Positions 46,611 to 59,552 of a stretch of 64,000 nt of DNA are shown piece by piece (position 1 is the stretch's first letter; the number at the start of each line of letters is the position of its first letter). The notes below the pieces were generated by a model. That model worked only from the letters and a program-made list of their open reading frames with translations, was not told where the DNA came from and did no database searches. Source of the DNA: Eucommia ulmoides (taxonomy: Eukaryota > Streptophyta > Magnoliopsida > Garryales > Eucommiaceae); assembly GCA_016647705.1 (NCBI GenBank), contig CM028335.1:8032818-8096817 (forward strand), in the 5' to 3' direction. A program made the translations under genes and the position numbers.

Positions 46611-49600
46611 CTAGCACGGAGGAAGGTCGTTGGGCGGCGGCAGAATTGCTTCTTCCGGCGACTTTCCATTATCAACCACAAAGGCCATTTTCAAACCCCA
46701 CATGGTGTGGAGTTCAAGATGACAATGCATGAACCACACGCCTGGATTATCGGCTCTGAATCGAATCGCAGTCCATCCTCCGGTCGGAACTCCGATTGTA
46801 TTTCTCTCTGGCGGATCCACTAGGTTAAATTTTGCCGTATCCTTTTTCGGATCGAAGTTCCCGACCCCAGTCCCAACAACGAAGAAATTGAAACCGTGAA
46901 GATGAAATGGGTGAGACTCGACGCTAAGGAGATTGGTGTCCTGCAAGACCAACTCGACACTGGAATTGAGGGCCAGTCGGCTTAACCTGGTGCCCAGTCT
47001 TGTGGCCAAGTTCGCCGTGAGTGGTGCGCCGGTGTAATTAAAAGGCGTTGGAGGCTGATCGGGAAAATCCGTAGTGAATACTCCCCGAATTCCGAAATAG
47101 TGAGCTTGCAACAACCCGAATTTAGGCATCACAAACGTTATGTTGTTCAACGACGCATCCAGTTTCGTTCCGTTCTGGCAAGTCGGACAAGGGTTAACCC
47201 CCAAACCGATGGTGAAAAACAGCCGTCGGTCGATTTTCTGAGGTACATTTGCCGGAAATTGAGGATTGTTTAGGCTCTTGAGCTTGTCGTTGTAGGTTAA
47301 AGCGAATTGGGTGTCGTTGCCCGCCGGCAAAGAGGGCAAAATTGGAAGAATTGTGTTGGGAATTCCTTTGTACTGTAAAATTGCGGTGACGGTCTTGTTG
47401 TCGACGGCGATGGGTGCGTCCATGAAAGCCCTAGCCGACATAAAATAACGACTCGGGAGTTGGTCGGTTTTTATGAGGACGTTCGTGGTTTGGCCTGGAG
47501 CTATGAGAATGGCTTGGGTTGTGAAAGGTTTAGTGTAAACCGCGTCGATCTCAACCACCGTCATGTTGTGGCCGGCGATGGCAAAGAAGAGCTCGTCGTT
47601 GAGTGCTGCGTTGATGATCCTCAGCAGGTAGGTTTTGCCGGACTCTACTTCCAATGCAAATGTATCTGAAATATATGGGGTAAAAAATAGGAGTATTAAA
47701 AAACAGATGAAGGCCAATTTGAAGGAATTTTTTTTTTTGTTTGGTACAATGAAAAATGTCAGGGGAAAAAAATAATAATATGTATATATATATATAATTT
47801 CTAAGTAATTTTTTTTTGAAACAATTTGAGAGAAAATAAGGGATAATTTTTCAAGAAAACACAAAAATTACAGTTATACTATTGATACAATTATACTCTT
47901 AATAATAGAATATTTAATTTATTTTTATAATATATGAGGATAAAATAATAAATTATATAAGTAAATATTCCTCTCATATTTTTTCCTAACCAAACAACAC
48001 ATTAAAAAATAAACTTTTTGTCAAAATGAATAAAAATTTTATTCTCATATTTTTCTTTTCGTTTCATTTTTCAATCCTTCAGACCAAACATATTGTTAAA
48101 ATGTTAAATAAAATTATTTCTTGCTTTTTCATACAAAAACTTCATAAAATTTAGGGTTTTACAACCCAATTTTTATTTATTTATTATTCTCTATTTTATG
48201 TTATTGTTCTTAAAATTTTGAGAATTAAAACAAGTATACAAAAAATAAAAATAAAAAATCATTTCTATTATCAGAATTTTACTCTAAAATTTAAGGAATT
48301 AAAAAAGAATTATTTTCAAATTTCTTTTTTAGTTTGAAGTAAGTTCTGTAAGAATAAAATTTGGGAACAAAAATACTAAACAAATGCCACCTACGTTTCT
48401 CAGAACATGGAAAAAGTGATCCTGGTTTTCCATTGATGGTGTGAGCATCTGAGGCCTGTGGTGGTAGCCCCAACTTATTTGCTTGGTTAATGATGGTCTC
48501 AACATCTCCATTCCACCACTCTCCTATAAATTTAGAAATAAAGTACCCAACCCAAGTCAGATAATTTTTAAAAAGTTGAATTACACCCTTTTTTGGGGTG
48601 GTACCATTGTTTATGACAAATATTACTAACCTAAAATGACGTTAGCCTCTTGATAGGGTTGAGGGAAGGGAAAAGGAGTTCCTTCTTTAGGCATGATGAC
48701 AATGGCCCCGTAAACCGTTGCTCTTAGCCACAAGATATGAGCATGCCACCACAGGGTTCCTCTTTGACCCGTCACAGTGATATTGTATGTGTAACTGCGC
48801 CCGGTCTTGATTGGACATTGTGTTATGTATGCTGGTCCGTCTGCCCATCCATTTCTATATTGTTTCAACCCATGCCTGCCCACGAAAAAGAACATAAAAT
48901 TTTCTTGTGATAATTTCAAATTTTGTAATTTAGTATTCATTGAATCCACTCGATATAATATTTTTTTTGAAAAATCTAATAATTCTGAAAAAATTCAAAT
49001 GTACTATAATATATAAAGTACTATAATTTTTTACATGAAAAAATTATAGTTATTTTCATATAGTACAATAACTTTGGAATTCAAAAATATTATTATACCG
49101 TATGGACAGTATGAGCTAAAATTTTAAGTTCGTGAACTATTGACCAAAAATTCGAAAAAAAAAAAAAAAAAAAAAAAAAAGAATCTCATCAACATGTAAA
49201 TATTTTTTTTCTAACTTGGCCCAATAGTTATGATATTTATGTTTGTAAACATGCAAAATTAGCATATGAGTACTATATACCAATGAATGGAGATGTTATA
49301 TTGTGCATGGTTGGTGACATTAACAAGAAGTTGATCTCCCTCTCTAACGTAGACTGTAGGCCCTGGGAACATGCCGTTTACGGTCACAATTGGCTTGGCA
49401 TGACACAATCTGCTCACATTCTTCACTTGAATCTGATAAAAAAATAAAAAAGATAAAAAGAAAAGAAAAATCAGGCTTATTTTTCACCCAAAAAAAATTA
49501 TGATGAACAAAAAACTGAACTCACGTCGAATTGATACTTCTTCACTGATGCATCTGCATCAGAAAAAAGAGAAATAAAAGAACAAATGAAGATAAAGAGA

Positions 49601-49641
49601 AAACTGCTTGTTCCTTGAGGCCATCTCATAGCCACCTCCAT
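46611..49641 (-). CDS. Laccase (multicopper oxidase), copy B, intact
   Basis: Secreted plant laccase, probably oxidising monolignols in the apoplast. Exons: 49525-49641 (117 nt), 49281-49432 (152), 48631-48875 (245), 48395-48523 (129) and 46611-47665 (1055). All introns are GT-AG, and the joined length of 1698 nt gives 565 residues, the usual family size. The signal peptide covers about residues 1-30. Copper ligands: HWHG 89-92, HAH 134-136, HPFHLHG 466-472 and HCHLELH 528-534. Leu 539 is at the axial type-1 position. Several N-glycosylation sites are present. The protein ends DLPPC, as many laccases do. The closest remembered relatives are LAC17/LAC4; a precise symbol is not justified. Introns 2 (405 nt) and 4 (729 nt) are longer than in copy A. 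Confidence 0.93.
47596..47616 (-). promoter_or_regulatory. miR397-type target site in laccase B
   Basis: This exon 5 site over the I-N-A-A-L-N codons differs from the perfect complement of remembered miR397 at only two positions (miRNA positions 3 and 12). Bases opposite positions 9-11 pair, so cleavage is plausible. This fits the known control of LAC17-type genes by miR397. Confidence 0.7.
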
Positions 49642-49850
49642 TTTTTTGGGATTGATATTTGGATATGAATTGGGGAAAAAAAAAAAAAGAAGAGAAATGG
49701 TGAGTTCTATAAAATGCTGCGAATAATGTTTCTTTCTTATATGCAGTCTTATTACAAGTTTGGTGAAGCAAAAGAAAGGAATTTGGACAAAGCTTGGAAG
49801 CAACCTGTTCTGGAGCTGTTGGGATATCCATTTTAGTATCCGTTAGCACT
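49642..49850 (-). promoter_or_regulatory. Laccase B proximal promoter
   Basis: A TATA-like ATTTTATAGAAC (minus strand) lies near 49700-49712, at the position of the copy A box. The ACCAAAC motif (plus GTTTGGT) is at 49758-49764, conserved with copy A. About 100 bp around it is nearly identical between copies. Any secondary-wall MYB control is inference from this motif and the gene family. Confidence 0.5.
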
Positions 49851-50089
49851 TGCTAAAGTTTAATAAAAGCATGCGGAAAACTTGCTAAAGTTCAATTGCA
49901 AGATTTTCTTCTGAGGTGACCAATTTACAAAATGTTAAATTTAAAGTGCAAACTGCAATAATTTTTTATTTTTTTTATCGAAATAGTAATAAGTATGAAA
50001 TAGAGTAGTTTGAAAGGTGACGATAAAATTATATTTTATTTATTTATTATATTGTTTGTGTAGATTTCACTATCTGGGTAGAAGTGGGA

Positions 50090-50253
50090 TATTATAATGT
50101 TGATACAGGCAGTTTTTTGCCTTAAGTAAATGGGTTTTGTATTTAAAATACTGGGAATAGCTGTAGGTGAAGCAAAAATGTCATTTTGAAAACAATTCCT
50201 TTTATTATTATATATAAACAATTTTTTGTTTGTTTGTTTGGGCTTAACCTCCT

Positions 50254-50296
<43 letters not shown>

Positions 50297-50455
50297 TATT
50301 TTATTCTTTTAACAAGGAGTCAAGGCCCAAATTACCTACCATCTTATACCTTCACTGAATGAAACGGTTGCTCCACCTCCTCTGTCACGTCAGTGCTCAG
50401 GTTAGGAGTAGACGAAATTAAGGGGCAGAGTTTTGATTCGGGTCGTTAATGTCAT
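50090..50455. other. Copy B-specific spacer
   Basis: About 330 bp without counterpart in copy A, between blocks that match copy A at 13657-13700 and 13715-13985. It includes a T run of about 36 bases (50256-50291). No gene or terminal repeats were recognised. Confidence 0.5.
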
Positions 50456-52784
50456 GACCGTTATTGGACATTGACAATAGATTTCTTGTCAAACCTTTGG
50501 GTTCTGACGACAAAAATGTCGTCGAAGGCCTTAATAAAGGAGCAAAAATTTTCCCCAATGATTAACTCCACCACAAGAATAACATAGGGCATGAATACTT
50601 GATCATGTTCGATTTATATGATTGACCTTGAATTTCATAGTTAGGAATCAATGGTTTATTTAAATTTAATTCAACACAAATATGAACAAACTTACCTTTA
50701 ATTGACACCGTCGTGCTTTCAACCATTTTTATTGGGAATAGAATATAGAATCAGAGGTTCATAGTATTCCACAGGGAGGTCTGGCAGCCTAACCCAAATG
50801 GAAGTTCTAGATTCCCTGGCCTCAGCAAGATGAAAATTTTGTTCCCATTTCATCACAGTAAGATAATGATCCAATATAACCTAATGATCCAATATAACCT
50901 CACCCAAAGAAATTGTAATTTAAATCGATCATTTCAAACTCACCTTGAAGCTTCCAAATGGCCTTTGATCTTCTATTGAGGGTTTTGTAGCTGATTAGCC
51001 TCCCAAGAAATCTAATAATAGGGTGCCTTGTCATTTTTTCCTGATTTGCGCAAGGATTTGCTGTGGGACTCAATTTTTAGGGACAGTAAATCTGTACAAA
51101 AATTAAAATTCAATCATTTTTTACTATTAAAATACTTCAATTTATACAATATACACAAGTAATTGCTCCTACTGACAATCAGCGTAAAATTTTGTCAGAA
51201 CTCTTATGATATAAGTAATTGCTCCTAAACTATTGTCTTAATTTAAGCCTGAATAATTATTATTAATTACAATAAAGAGAGGCTAAATCATGGAGGTTTA
51301 ATACTCTCCCACAAACTTGACTAGCCTGGAGAGACGGGGTTGGATCGTAGAAGATAAAAGTGGGTCTTGTGAAGTCTATTAGTGAATATGTTTGCGAGTT
51401 GATCAATATATAGAAGGGATAAATTGACTCAGCGTGTGTTAGTAAGAATGTGATCCCCTATAAAGTGATAATCTAGTTCAATGTGCTTAGTACGAGCATG
51501 GAACACAAGATTTGAAGCTATATATGTAGTATTAAAATTATTACAAAGTAAGGTAATAGGCGTGAACATGAGAAATTGCAACTCCTAAAGTAGATGAAGT
51601 AGCCATGTGGATTTGGCCCAAACATGAGCAAAGGATTGGTGCTCAACTTTGACGCTTGATTGGAGACATTGTACCATTTCTTGCCTGTCCAAGAGATCAT
51701 ATTGGAGACCAAGAAAATACAGAAGTTAGTAGTAGAGCGATGAGATTTAGGACAACTTGCCCAATTAGTATCAGAATAAGCCTTAAGGTTTAAGAGGGTA
51801 GTACTGTGTTGGAAAAGAAAGCCAAAGTTCAGAGTCTATTTTAGGTAATGAAGGATCCGTTTGGTGGCTATAAGGTGATGTGTCCGAGGTTGGCTCACGA
51901 ACTGAGCAATAAGATGAACAATATAGGCAATGTCTCGTCTAGTGAAAGTGAAATATTGCAAAGAACCAACCAATTAGAGATACTTAGTAGCATTTGACAA
52001 GAGATCTCTACTATGAGATGACAACTGAGCCTTAGCACATACGATGGTGTTGTAGGGTTTGATGTCTGTCATAGAGAAGTGTGAAAGAAGATCAATTGTA
52101 TACTTGAGCTGAGAAAGGCGTAAACCAACGAAGGAGATAGTTGCTTCAAGGCCCAAAAAGTAAGACAGATAACCAAGGTCATTAAGCTCAAACTCATTGC
52201 CAAGAGTGGTGATGAACGACAAAACTAGAGATGGTTGATTGCTAGTGAGTATAATGTCATTAACATATAAATAAAAAGGCATCAGTGTAGAGTTAGAGCG
52301 ATAGATAAACAGATAGTGATTAGCTCGACACTGGGTAAAATCATACTGTAAGAGAAAGGCACTGAGATATTGGAATCAAGCTCGAGGTGTTGGTTTGAGG
52401 CCATAGATAGCCTTTTATAGATGATAAACATGATAAGAATGAGTTGGATCTTTAAAACCAGGTAGTTGTACCATATAGATAATTTCATCCCAAACGCCTT
52501 GAATAAATGAATTTTTCACACCAAGGTGGCGCATTGTCCACCCAAAGGATACGAAAAGACTGAGCACAATAAGTGCAATAGTGGATTTTATTGTAGGACT
52601 AAATGTCTCATCAAAGTCAATACCTGCTTGTTGTAGAAGCCTTTGGCAACTACGCAAGTTTTATACCGCTTAGTTGAATCGTCTACTTTGTGCTTGAGTT
52701 TGAAGACCCACTTACAACTCACAACATGTTGATATAGGGAAGGAGGGACAATAACCCTAGTTTTGTTCTTCAATAAGACATTAA

Positions 52785-53798
52785 GGTGGCATTTGGTTAG
52801 TGTTCCACTTTTTCCTTCCCACTTGGGATGGGATGGGATGAGATGAAATGAGAATTTTATTTCTTTCTAGGAACAAAATCGCGTTTAGTAACGATAGAAT
52901 TTTGTTTTGTTCTGAAAACAAAATCACGTTCGGTAATGACATAATTTTATTTTCATCTGAGAAAAGAATTGTGTTTGGTAATGAATTATTCTGTAATTGT
53001 TTGCTCACTAATTGTTCTTTTTTATTATTTATTTAATTATTTCTTTAAATGTATGATAATAAATATCAAATTACACCAAATTTAAGAAATAATTTTTTTA
53101 AGATAAAGTATTTGTAAATGGAATTTAAAAATTCATTAAATTTTAGGGGCTATTGTGTATTTTTTTTTTTTTTTTAAGCTTTCTTCCTAAACCCTATCTC
53201 TCGACAACAAATCAAATTTCAAATCATCATTTTGAAATGAAACAATGAGGTTACATATCATTGTTCCAAAATGAAGCGAAAAAAAAAATCAGTTTTTTTT
53301 AACCTTAAATCCAAAATCGATTTCGTTAACAACCCTAAACCTAAATCGATTTAGGGTTTTGGGGTTCAAGAAATCTATTTTGTTTTTGAACAAGACAACT
53401 CTGACAATGATGACGATAACAGAGGCTGCGACGACGACGACTATAATGAAGGCTTTGACAATAGTGGATGAAGCTATATGAAAAATTGAGAGGAGTGAAC
53501 ACCTATGATATAAGGAAGAGGGTAAATGATAAGGGAGCTGGAGGTTGGTGAGAATTGAATGAGAAAAACAATTCTCTCATTAATAATTGAGGAAATGCCA
53601 AGCGTGTCATTTTTAGGGATGGGAAGAGATGGGCACAAAAAAAAAAAAAAAAAAAGTTCTTTTGTTTCTTATTTCCTTAGAATTTTGGGATGAACTGGGA
53701 ACAAAATTGGGTTTTCCAAATGCGTTCCCAAACATCAATCCCAAAATTTTGGGATGAGAATGGTTGGGTTGGGTTGGGCACACTGACTAAACAGGCCC
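52785..53798. mobile_element. PIF/Harbinger-type MITE in old copia
   Basis: The ends GGTGGCATTTGGTTAGTG and CACTGACTAAACAGGCCC form imperfect inverted repeats (about 11-12 of 18 pair). They are flanked by TAA (52782-52784 and 53799-53801). Length is 1014 bp, with GGGATGGGATG-rich subterminal sequence like the 703-bp MITE at 22578. No transposase is seen. Confidence 0.85.
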
Positions 53799-55008
53799 TA
53801 AATTCACTGGTCATGGAGTTTTTCCATTTAAGGACATGAACAACATGGGTATAGCATGTAGGTTCATCCATGGGAGATGAAAGTTAAGCAAGTAGAGCCT
53901 ATGGGAGATGATATCAGACTGTATTATCTACTTGAACAAGAGGTCGATGGGTACCATCCCAATGACGTGTTACCATTGAATTTTGTGGATGAACTGGAGA
54001 ATGAGGAGCCTCAAGGGTGGCAGTATCAAAAGGATTAGTCTGTGAGGGCTGAATTTATCCATGTTGATAATACAGAAACAGTTAATGAATAGGAGGTAGA
54101 ATACTATTTTGTGGAGACAATAGTTTAGATAGAATAAGAGATGGTTGTAGTAGAATAAGAGATGCCATGATGATGGGTCTGGTAGAGTGTTTCTAGTGTT
54201 AGATGCGAACAGGAAGTGTTGTTCATTAAAAAGAACATGTTGGGAAATGTAAGATGTGTTAGTTCTGTGATCCAGACAATGGTGGCCCTTGTGGTGCAAG
54301 CTATAAACTAAAAACTCACATCCAACAATTCTTAGCAAAAGTTTATTAGCTAAGTAAGCACCTAAATGTGGATATCATACACAACCAAACATACGTACCT
54401 CAAAGTAGGAAAGAGTATGGCCAAAAAGATGAGAGAATGGTAAGGACCGTTGATTTTTAGAGAAGGAAAGATGATTGATTAGGTAAATAACAGTAGAGAT
54501 CGCTTCAGGCTAGTGATGGAAGGGAACATGACTTGTGAGAAGAAGGGTGTGGGCCATGTCAGCAATGTGGTAGTGTTTACGTTCAGCGAGGCCATTTTGT
54601 TTGAAAGTGTGAGGATAAAAGAGACAATGATGAATACATAGGAAATAACCAAAAGATTTGAAGAGACCACTATCATATTCTCCACTACCATCACTTTGAG
54701 ATTGTTAGACATAGGTGGAAAATTATGTTCGGACATAGGCTAAAAAAGTTTTAGAAATGGAAGATGTTGGCCCAAAGAGCTACTCAATTCACTCTCCCTC
54801 TTGGGTAGCTCTTTGGACCAACAATTGACATCAGAATTGGTTTTACCTCAATAGGTTTAAAATCCTAACCAAACACGATCACATTGAGTGCACTGATAAT
54901 GGTATTGTATGTACTATTATAGGGCCTCCTACTTCCTCTGATAGTCAGGGTCCTATTAGTGAGAATGATAAACTTGGTGATAATGAGGCTGCAGATAAGA
55001 CTATTGAG

Positions 55009-55557
55009 ATGTTGATTACCCTTCCTTATGTTTTTAGAAAAGAAAATTTGAAACTCGGACAAAATATTCCAATTCTTGAAAAGAAAAAGTTTAGTACCAC
55101 TAAATCTCTTAAGAAGAAGAATTTGAATAAGTATTTTGAAACTACTGAATTTACAAATGTTTTATCTGAAATTGGTAAGTTACTTGAAAAAATCGATACT
55201 CTTGAAGAAGAGAACGAAGTTTGGAAAACCAATGTTTACGATTTTCAACAAACTGATTTTAAAAAGAAAAATCTCGAGACTTTAAATGAAGCCCTGAGCA
55301 TTGAGTTGAAAAATGAAAGGTATGAGCTTGATAGAGCTCGTGTGAAAATTTATTATGTTGAAAATGAGTGCCAAATTCTTAAGAATTATCTTGAATTTAT
55401 GCATAAGAAGAATTTTGGTCTACAACTAAACGTCAGTTCATTGGAGCAATCACTTGAAAAGACACAAAAGGATCTTAACAAAGCAGTGGATAAATTCAAG
55501 GATATTGAAATAACTAAACTTGTAAAAAAACCAATAGTTGCTAAAGCAGCTCCTTAA
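55009..55557 (+). pseudogene. Gag-like coiled-coil frame of SIRE-like element
   Basis: 182 residues, rich in Lys, Glu and Leu with heptad-like spacing over about residues 50-165, as in the central part of SIRE/Maximus copia Gag. A CxxCGKYGHF zinc-knuckle sequence followed by LLHDYPI lies a short way downstream (about 55626). Fossil Gag remnant; no function is expected. Confidence 0.6.
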
Positions 55558-56382
55558 TATCACCAACAATAGCATGCTCTAGTACGGAATAATGATTATC
55601 TGAAGAAACATACTAACAATACTAGATGTTTTTATTGTGGGAAGTATGGTCATTTTGAGAATTTTTCTTATTTATTACATGATTACCCTATCAGATCCAG
55701 AAATAAATGGAGACTAAGGAGAAATTTTTTTTATACAGGTACTAATCGGAGATTCGACTAATCAAGAGGATACAATGACTACTACATGACAAGAAAGGAG
55801 TTCGGATTCACTGCACCAATAAGGAAAAATTAGTATATACAAAGTGGAAAGTTCAAAAAGCTGCAAGTTCAGTACTTGAAATCAATTGATACTTATCCTC
55901 AAAGAATGGCAAGAAACCAATACCAGAGAAGGACAATGTATAAGGTAGTGACAAAGAAAAATAAGAAAAAATAGGTCAAAGCACCGTACAGAGGCAAGAA
56001 AATTATTACAGAACCAATCCAGAAGAAAGCCAATGCAAGTATGGAGGAAATCAAAGTGCTAAATCAAGCAAAAGGAAAAATAGCGGATTCAAAGGACAAC
56101 AAGATTGAAATTGACAATCCACCAAAGGTACACATACTAATTGCTCCCAAGGATGATCCAGGTATGTCACGTTTCCTAAAATTCAAATATGTTAATTTTG
56201 TTAGGGAGACTGTTGCTTCGCATTTCGCAAATTAGATATTTGAGATATGCGTGTGTTGGTGTGAAAATATTTTAAATAATATATGTGGATTAAAATAAGA
56301 GGTAAAAATTGAGCTAGTTGATCAAATAGGACAAAAATTCATAAATGGACAAAAGGCATTCTGTCGGTCAACTGACAAGAAC

Positions 56383-56426
56383 AGAGTCTGCAGTACGCAG
56401 ACTCTGCATTGGTCGGTTAACCGACC
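56383..56426. repeat. Hairpin and 16-bp palindrome
   Basis: CAGAGTCTGC (56382-56391) pairs with GCAGACTCTG (56397-56406) around a 5-base loop. A perfect palindrome GGTCGGTTAACCGACC follows at 56411-56426. Both lie between the two frames of the SIRE-like element. Confidence 0.9.
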
Positions 56427-57008
56427 AAGAACAGTAAGTCAACCGACTATTACGGATTTAATATCCCTAAACCCCTAATTTCACCCCCATTTCGTTTTAA
56501 AGCCTTCTCTCTATAAAAAAAATCCCCTTAATCTCCTAAGAGTTTTCCTCTCAAATCTTCAAGAGATCTTCATATTTTGGCTTGGAATAGAAGATTAAGG
56601 GATTGGATCTATCATTTGGAAGTCAAAAGCTTCATCACATGGTTGGTTGTTGTTCTTCTCTTTAGGGTTTCAGTATATCTACTTTATCATTTTAAGTTTT
56701 GGATCTTAAATTGGTTGTTGAACTTACTATTGAGAAAAAATTGCCTAGAAGTAAACAACCTTGCCCGTGAAATCCTAAATTTGACACTATTCATTTTGAA
56801 AGCAAAGAGAAAGAGATAAAATACAAAAATGAATTTGGAAATCGAAAGGTCGTTTGTTATAAACCTGTTTATTTTGTTGAATTTAAAAAGAAGAATATCG
56901 ATCTAGAGAAGTATGTTAAGAAAATGGATTGGACCAACTTTCTTTCCCAAAGCAATGAGTGGATGCCCCATTGGGTGAAAATATTTTATAGTAATCTTAC
57001 AATTAGAG

Positions 57009-57662
57009 ATGAGGTCATTTGTTAAAGGGGCTGAAATTAAATTTGATAAGGATGATCTTAGAGACATTTTGAAGTTCAAAAAAAGAAATATTTGTCCCTA
57101 CAACACCAATCATTGGCCTGCGACGAATTTTAGGAGAAGCGAGATTACTAATAAGTTTGGTTTGGTTGATGATAGAGCGGGATCACTATCACTTGAGCAT
57201 TGTCTCATTCATTCGATGATTACTTATTCAATTGTGCCTAGAGGAGAGAGTCATGTGAATGTTAATGATTTTGACTTATATTTGTTAAATGAAATTATTG
57301 AGGGTAGCAAACTTGATTTATCCCACATTATGAATGAGCACATGAAATATCATTTAAAGAAACCCTCAAGAGTGCTACCCTATGGCGATGCACTTCAAAG
57401 AATATTTGATTTCTTCAAAGTTGATGGTGACCCTAAAGAAAGTAAATTTTTCACGACAACCCTTGCATGGATAAATGTTAGTAGTTGTATTTTGATGGGG
57501 TATAAATTCAAGAGAAATAGGTGGGTAAACAAAAGGGATGAGAGAGAGAGAGAGAGAGAAATAATGATGGTGGATGAAGAAGAGGAAGAAGAAGAAAATG
57601 AAGAATTAAGATCGAATCCGAAAATCAATATACTTAGGAATCAAGTTGATGACAATACATAG
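57009..57662 (+). pseudogene. Extra frame, putative plant transposon protein domain
   Basis: A 217-residue frame. KGAEIKFDKDDLRDIL, then a central LSLEHCLIHSMITYSIVPR segment and later LPYGDALQRIFDFFKVD, resemble the domain known as 'putative plant transposon protein' (from memory, Pfam Transposase_32) seen as extra frames in plant LTR elements. The C-terminus is a strongly acidic tail (about residues 185-200). It sits between Gag and the polypurine tract of the SIRE-like fossil. Its function is unknown and the family call is from memory. Confidence 0.5.
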
Positions 57663-58409
57663 AGATGCTTAATTACATAATGTCCGGGATTGAAAATAAT
57701 ATGGCTGAGATAAGGGTGTTCGTGGAAAGCGGATACAGGAGGTTTGCTGAAACCATGGAAGCTGGGTTCAGAAGGATCATGGGCAGCATAGAACATATGT
57801 TCCAATTTAGGCAGAAACAACAATACAACAGTTAGCAACAGTTCAACGCTCAACAACAATATAGTGGGCACACTACCTTCGGACTACAGAAATCCTTTGA
57901 AGGATCTATTGTAGCAGGGTCTTTAGGGACATGACTATCTATGTCATATTATCAGCAGATGCCCTTGAGCTCAGGCGTATAGCCTGGTAGTTAGTACACA
58001 CAACAGCCGGCCATGAGTCTGTTGGGACCATACTATTCATTTATGGGACAAGGTCCTCATTAGATCTCATGATTTATCATTATCATTTTGGTTATGTAAT
58101 TGAACATGTCTCACCGTAGTACCTTGGTTTGTAATATTTATTCAAGAATTTGTGGTACTTGATCTAGATTTGATAGTCTAAGTAGTGATTAGTTTATTAT
58201 GATGATCATTTGGTTGGTCATGATCCTTTATGCTTAACATTTAATTCTTACGATGATCCACATATATTCTAGTGTTGAAAATCATTTTTATCTTATTATT
58301 GAAAATCAAGATTTTATGATTTTTTTTTTTTAAAAAAATACTTATCAAGGGGTTTTAAAAAAAGTATTTTTGGGTCTCCGTCCCCACATTTTAAGATGAT
58401 AAAGGGGGA

Positions 58410-59552
58410 GAAGTTGATGTTTAAATAAGTTAGTTGATATTTAGGAATTTGTTTATCTAAGCATTGCACTGATTAAAGAGAGATCTTAATTTAATTGATT
58501 ATATTGAGCTTTTGTTGAAAATCATTATCATTATATTGATTTTTTGGGATTTTATTGAATTTCTGATGAATTATTTGATTATGTTTTCATGATTATGCTT
58601 AAATGAGTTAAACATCTGTCCTCGAATTTAGAAGGAGCGTGGTTACTTTCTTTATTGAAGGAAACATCAATTACGAGGGCCAAATCAACAAGAATATTAA
58701 AATATATGTACCATATCTTTAGTAAGATCAGATCCTCCAAATCTCTCCATTGGAATCATAAAAAACAACTAGTGTTTGACCCGGAGACCAAGTTCCTCGA
58801 AATCTCAATCGAACTAATCAATTGACTAATCCCTGGTGTTTAGTTGGCTAATTGAAACATCATCGAAACCAAGCCAAACCATAAACACCAGTTGGTTGAC
58901 CGATCCCTCCAATTCGGTTGACCGATCAGTGCAAAGACCATCCACTGCCAAACTTCAACCCAATCGATTAATCGATTTCTTCCCAATCGGCTGTCCAATT
59001 GCTTCAGAGCCTCACCTTGCCAAAACCTCAAATCTAATCGGTTAACCAATTTCTTTTGTTCGGTTGACCAATCGTTGCAGGGACCATTCCAATTTGCTCC
59101 AAAAACCTCACTAATTCAAATGGTTAACTAATTCCTTTTAATCGGTTAACCGATTGAATCTGGTAGTCATTTCTTTGGCCAATTTTGCTCCAAAATACAT
59201 TGTTTGATTTAGTTAACCGATTGCTTTTCTCGATTGACTGAGTGGACCCTAAAATTTAACTTTTTTATACTTTAAACCTTAATTTAAATTAGGTCAATTA
59301 TCATTTTCAATTTCACATAAGGAGGACATATCAAATCTTTAATTAGAATCCTAAATTCTATCATATCAATATCAAAACACACATAAAGCTAGCTCGTTTA
59401 AAAGTGTCGTGTGTGATCCTAATTCGGGTTATATTAAGAGTATAAAAGTATAGAGTTATTTTCACTTAATTTCTTCATGATCTTCACAGCTCTTCATTTC
59501 TTCAATGCATCCATCTTTGCACTCTTAACATTTTTTTGATGATGTATTCAAC
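58410..59552 (+). repeat. 3' LTR-like end of SIRE-like element
   Basis: Starts after the polypurine tract and contains repeated GGTTGACCGA/GGTTAACCGA motifs (58790-59230). It ends with a GTGTGATCCTAATTCGGGTT block and a TTCTTCA-rich tail like that of the solo LTR at 61004-63620 and the remnant at 5390-6800. Confidence 0.6.

Larger units (their letters stand above)
54768..59552 (+). mobile_element. SIRE/Maximus-like LTR element without pol
   Basis: Fossil inserted in the integrase region of the old copia. From the left: a 57-bp hairpin with TGTTGG/CCAACA ends (54769-54825), a degenerate primer site, a gag-like coiled-coil frame, a zinc-knuckle region near 55621-55690, a second frame at 57009-57662, a polypurine AAAGGGGGAGAAG near 58397-58409, then an LTR-like end to about 59552 ending ATTCAACA. 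No integrase, reverse transcriptase or RNase H of its own is seen. The boundaries are approximate, as no target duplication was found. It is broken. Confidence 0.65.
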
